A stretch of DNA of 64,000 nucleotides from an uncultured Bacilli bacterium. GTDB taxonomy: Bacteria > Bacillota_I > Bacilli_A > RF39 > UBA660. Of the stretch, positions 61,012 to 64,000 are shown piece after piece. Each line of letters opens with the position of its first letter. The stretch's first letter is position 1. Position numbers and translations under genes: made by a program. Where the stretch lies: positions 124,001 through 188,000 of the forward strand of contig CAKOPC010000001.1 of the NCBI GenBank assembly GCA_934098705.1, written 5' to 3'. Under the pieces are notes generated by a model. That model was given only the letters and a program-made list of their open reading frames with translations. It was not told where the DNA came from and ran no database searches.

Positions 61012-61812
61012 TCATAAAACTTCATAATTTTCACTAAAAATAGTGCCTTTATTTTTAATAACATAATTTATAAATGAATACAAATCCATTAATTTTAAAC
61101 TTTCATTATATTCTACCTTAAGATTTAAACTATTATATTTCTCTTTACTTATGCCCAAATACATAAAAAAGTATGGAAAAATATCCCTTTTTATTTTTTT
61201 TAAATTCTCTTGCCCAAAATTATATCTATTTTTATCACTTACTTTAGTATAAAGTTCATTATATATAGCAAGTTCAAGTATTGCATTTACTATATTTCTA
61301 TCGTTCTTTTTATAATCTTTGTATTCATATTCCATTATTTTATAAATAATAAAGATATAAAACCCTATTACTTCTTTTTCATTTATATTTTTACCTAAAA
61401 TAACTATTTTTCTATCAAAATCAAATTCTACTTCATCAAAAAAACCTGGTATTATACATATGTTATATACTATTTTACCATTATATTTTATTATTTTATT
61501 AAGTTCCTTAGTAATTTCTCTTTTATTAAAATCAAATAGTGATAAGTATTTAACTCTATCTTGTTTGTTTTTGGTATATATTTGTTTAAACTCTATAGTT
61601 TTTTGTATCTTATTATATAAAAAGTCATCATCTGGTATATAATCATTTAAATCATTAAGTATTTTTTCTTTTTCTTTAAAAAGTAAAAATACATCTCTTC
61701 TATAATTATTTATTAATTCAAGCTTTATATTTTTAAAAGATGAATTATTATTTTCATAGCAACATAAATACCACATAAGTAAATACTTATTGGTAACAAA
61801 ATTAAACTTCAT
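61012..61812 (-). CDS. Hypothetical protein (266 aa) upstream of polC
   Basis: A soluble, Asn/Lys/Tyr-rich protein of 266 residues; start ATG 61812 preceded by GGTGG. Predicted largely helical, with EKEVIGFYIFIIYKIMEYEYKDYKK, and a beta strand FDFDRKIVILGKN. No motif recognised. It may be co-transcribed with polC (15 bp gap), but no role is evident. Confidence 0.6.
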   Translation of the reverse strand: MKFNFVTNKYLLMWYLCCYENNNSSFKNIKLELINNYRRDVFLLFKEKEKILNDLNDYIPDDDFLYNKIQKTIEFKQIYTKNKQDRVKYLSLFDFNKREITKELNKIIKYNGKIVYNICIIPGFFDEVEFDFDRKIVILGKNINEKEVIGFYIFIIYKIMEYEYKDYKKNDRNIVNAILELAIYNELYTKVSDKNRYNFGQENLKKIKRDIFPYFFMYLGISKEKYNSLNLKVEYNESLKLMDLYSFINYVIKNKGTIFSENYEVL

Positions 61813-61894
61813 ATATACCACCATAAATAATATATCATCTTTAAAATTTTTTTTAAATAGATTTTAATAATTTTTTTAAAGTTTTATTATATAA

Positions 61895-61940
61895 AAAAAT
61901 TACAATAATCAAAAGTGTTACTTTTATTGTAATTTTTTAG
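61895..61940. terminator. Bidirectional terminator
   Basis: AAAAATTACAATAA and TTATTGTAATTTTT form a long stem with A/T runs on both sides, between the surface-protein gene and the hypothetical gene. Confidence 0.8.
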
Positions 61941-61972
61941 TTCTTTTTATAATAATTTTAAGATATTCTAAA

Positions 61973-63412
61973 CTAAGACATTTGTATAACGTATGGGTCA
62001 GTTTCAGTACCAGAGCCTGTTGCAGGCAATCCTGATTCAAGGGAAATAACTGGCAACACAAAAACAGGATTTTTGTGAATAGAAGTATATAAAACACCGC
62101 TACCAGCACCCATATACCAAACACCTGCATAATATTCGGTTAAAGCCGCAGGACTCATTAACCAATAATCGTAATTTTTTATAATATACGAATTATTATT
62201 TTTACTATAATAACTACCTGCATGCACTGCTTCATCATACGATAATAATCCTATTTTCAATTTTAATATACCCTTTCCATTACCATCAGTTTCACATTTG
62301 AAATTTGATGTATAGTTATCATATGTTGGCGCTGTTGCACTACCTGCTGTTGTATAAGAACTAGCACGTGCAATCTTAAATTGCTCACAAAATTCTGTAT
62401 CTGCAATATAATCTTCATAATTTTTTAAATTATTATCATACCAAGTATTAACTGTAATCTTTATTCCATTTGTCACATTACTATAATACATATTGACACT
62501 ACCAGAATTAAATACATAATATTTATTATTATCTATACCTTCATTTAATAATAATCTTACGCTACCATTTTCATTTATTCTTACTATTCTCCACATTAAT
62601 CCAGCAAAAGATACATAATTATTTGTTACATTTCCTCTATAAAAGTAAGTAGTTCCACTATTTGTTTCTCCATCTACTGATTTATATAATCCACTTGCAT
62701 CTCCTGCACTTGCATAATCTGTTGTTAATGTTGCAGTTGCACTTAATACATTACTATTACCATCTCCAAGTATCAACTGATTTAATGTTTTTGGTGGTAC
62801 AAACTCCGTATCACTTGCTTTAACATTAATCTTAAACTTAAATGTATCTCCTCCTACTGTTACTGTTTGTTCTTTATCTTTTACTTCATACTTTCTATCA
62901 CTTACATAATCACTATTTACCCATATAGTAAGTCTATAATTATTAGTTGTTGTAAGATTTGCTGATGTAAGAGTAAGCTTTGAACCATAAGCATAATAGT
63001 TATCATTTCCTAAAGCTGATAAGGAACTCATCTTTAAATTACCAGATGTTTCACTTGTTGTTAAATTAGTAAGATTAAATGTTACATACTTATTTAAAAG
63101 GGTGTTACTACCATCTATTGTAAAATAGATATAATAATAAACATCCTTTGGAGCCTTACTTGTTGCAGTAACTCCAAAAGTATAAGTATTACCACTTGCC
63201 ATGCCATCCTCATCACTTAATGGTTCAAGTTTTGTAAGCTCTAAAGCTGCATTTTCCTTATAAGTAAATGATAAACCTGATATCTCAATTTTATTCTCCC
63301 TTTGACCTTGAAATACAAAGTTTGCAATAGCATAACTTAATCCAGTAAAAAGCATAACAACACCAAGTATTATTAATACGACAACCAATTTTCTATTTTT
63401 TGTATTCTCCAT
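61973..63412 (-). CDS. Membrane-anchored surface protein with repeat-like beta domains
   Basis: A 479-residue protein with an N-terminal span (about 8-30: LVVVLIILGVVMLFTGLSYAIA) that acts as a signal anchor, then beta-rich segments (SGLSFTYKENAALELTKLEPL; SLSALGNDNYYAYGSKLTLTS; VTVGGDTFKFKINVKAS). A C-terminal module from about 270 contains LMWRIVRINENGSVRLLLNEG, TEFCEQFKIARASS and NYDYWLMSPAA. It is likely an extracellular adhesin or pilus-like protein. A degraded relative is at 49129. ATG 63412 follows AGGTGA. Confidence 0.68.
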   Translation of the reverse strand: MENTKNRKLVVVLIILGVVMLFTGLSYAIANFVFQGQRENKIEISGLSFTYKENAALELTKLEPLSDEDGMASGNTYTFGVTATSKAPKDVYYYIYFTIDGSNTLLNKYVTFNLTNLTTSETSGNLKMSSLSALGNDNYYAYGSKLTLTSANLTTTNNYRLTIWVNSDYVSDRKYEVKDKEQTVTVGGDTFKFKINVKASDTEFVPPKTLNQLILGDGNSNVLSATATLTTDYASAGDASGLYKSVDGETNSGTTYFYRGNVTNNYVSFAGLMWRIVRINENGSVRLLLNEGIDNNKYYVFNSGSVNMYYSNVTNGIKITVNTWYDNNLKNYEDYIADTEFCEQFKIARASSYTTAGSATAPTYDNYTSNFKCETDGNGKGILKLKIGLLSYDEAVHAGSYYSKNNNSYIIKNYDYWLMSPAALTEYYAGVWYMGAGSGVLYTSIHKNPVFVLPVISLESGLPATGSGTETDPYVIQMS

Positions 63413-63477
63413 AATATAAATCACCTATCTTATATATAAATATTATCATTTTTAAGTAAAATTGTAAACATAATTTA

Positions 63478-64000
63478 CTAAAATATAAAAGCCTTTACTA
63501 GCATATTACAATCATTTTTTCTGTATAAAGCAAACAATTTATTATTTTTAGTAAATAAGACATTATCTAAATTATATATATTATCTAGTTTGCACCCATT
63601 TAATATTTTCTTTTCTAATACAGTATCTATTTCTATTTTTTTATAGTTAAATAGTTTGCTTACATCATAAAACTTAAAGTTTCCATTTTTTATATCTTCC
63701 AAAGTATAAGAGTCGTTGATACTAAAGTTATCAATACTTATTCTTTTTAAATCTGCCATACACATAGGTATATTAAGTTTTAAACTTAAATTATTAATAA
63801 GACTTCTTATATAAAATCCTTTACTTACCTTACATCTAAAATATAAAAAATTATCTTTAAATTTTATATTATCAATAGAAAACACATTAACCTCTTTTTT
63901 AGGAAGCTTAACATCTATATTACATCTTGCATATTCATAAAGTTTTTTACCATTTACTTTAACTGCTGAATAAATTGGTACTTCTTGCGTATAAGACCCT
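63478..64000 (-). CDS. truB: tRNA pseudouridine-55 synthase TruB (partial, N-terminus off window)
   Basis: Open to the window edge, 174 codons. It contains IYSAVKVNGKKLYEYAR (the TruB substrate motif), VSKGFYIRSLINNLS and CMADLKRISIDNFSI. The catalytic Asp of the GLDP-type motif would lie in the missing N-terminal part. Downstream, a C-terminal PUA-like end is present (FTKNNKLFALYRKND). Length suggests about 290 in full. Confidence 0.93.
   Translation of the reverse strand, partial: GSYTQEVPIYSAVKVNGKKLYEYARCNIDVKLPKKEVNVFSIDNIKFKDNFLYFRCKVSKGFYIRSLINNLSLKLNIPMCMADLKRISIDNFSINDSYTLEDIKNGNFKFYDVSKLFNYKKIEIDTVLEKKILNGCKLDNIYNLDNVLFTKNNKLFALYRKNDCNMLVKAFIF

Overview
The window looks like a chromosome segment from a very AT-rich Bacillota-type (Firmicutes) bacterium that uses the standard genetic code: TGA ends several genes and TGG encodes tryptophan. 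It carries PolC, RarA, FtsQ/DivIB, MurB, MurG, MurT/GatD-like proteins, a Dlt-like operon, a SpoIIM-like protein, a Tad pilus locus and a rubredoxin-fused [FeFe] hydrogenase. This fits an uncultured anaerobic, gut-type Bacilli/Mollicutes-related lineage (RF39-like, for example), but lineage is inference.

Layout. 1-10.8 kb: glmS with a glmS ribozyme in its leader, small membrane proteins, mnmA, two sister ATP-grasp enzymes, a MurJ/SpoVB-type flippase, a murT/gatD pair and a HTH regulator. 11.5-20.0 kb: an apparently complete, integrase-less filamentous prophage (inovirus). 20.0-44.5 kb: mostly minus-strand housekeeping genes (deoB, xer recombinase, tcdA, yebC, hisS, aspS, ttcA-like, nusB), a seven-gene Tad/Flp pilus operon, a Dlt-like operon and a structured 6S-like RNA. 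44.5-64 kb: CPBP protease, phosphoesterase, obgE, hydrogenase, tRNA-Arg, a probable type I toxin-antitoxin locus, ftsQ-murB-murG, a Ddl-like protein, polC, a surface protein and the 3' part of truB.

The most interesting system is the prophage. It lies between two 28-bp dif-like sites (11539-11566 and 19979-20006) that share the left arm ACTTCGCATAA and centre TTGATA but differ in the right arm. Only the right-hand copy has the canonical right arm TTATGTAAACT. No phage integrase is present, so the element appears to use the host XerC/D machinery at dif. Genes point rightwards left of dif and leftwards right of it, as expected at a replication terminus, and a host Xer recombinase gene lies 2 kb away. 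The phage encodes a coat-protein candidate, two signal-peptide-bearing virion proteins, a run of tiny membrane proteins including an ATGA-overlapping 26/25-residue pair, a Zot-like assembly ATPase, a rolling-circle replication initiator and a 128-bp nested inverted repeat that may be its origin or packaging signal. A small membrane-protein gene at its right end has a mirror-image paralogue just outside the prophage, each preceded by a nearly identical 59-bp sequence.

Two peptidoglycan-related proteins, GatD-like and Ddl-like, appear to lack catalytic residues and may be pseudoenzymes.
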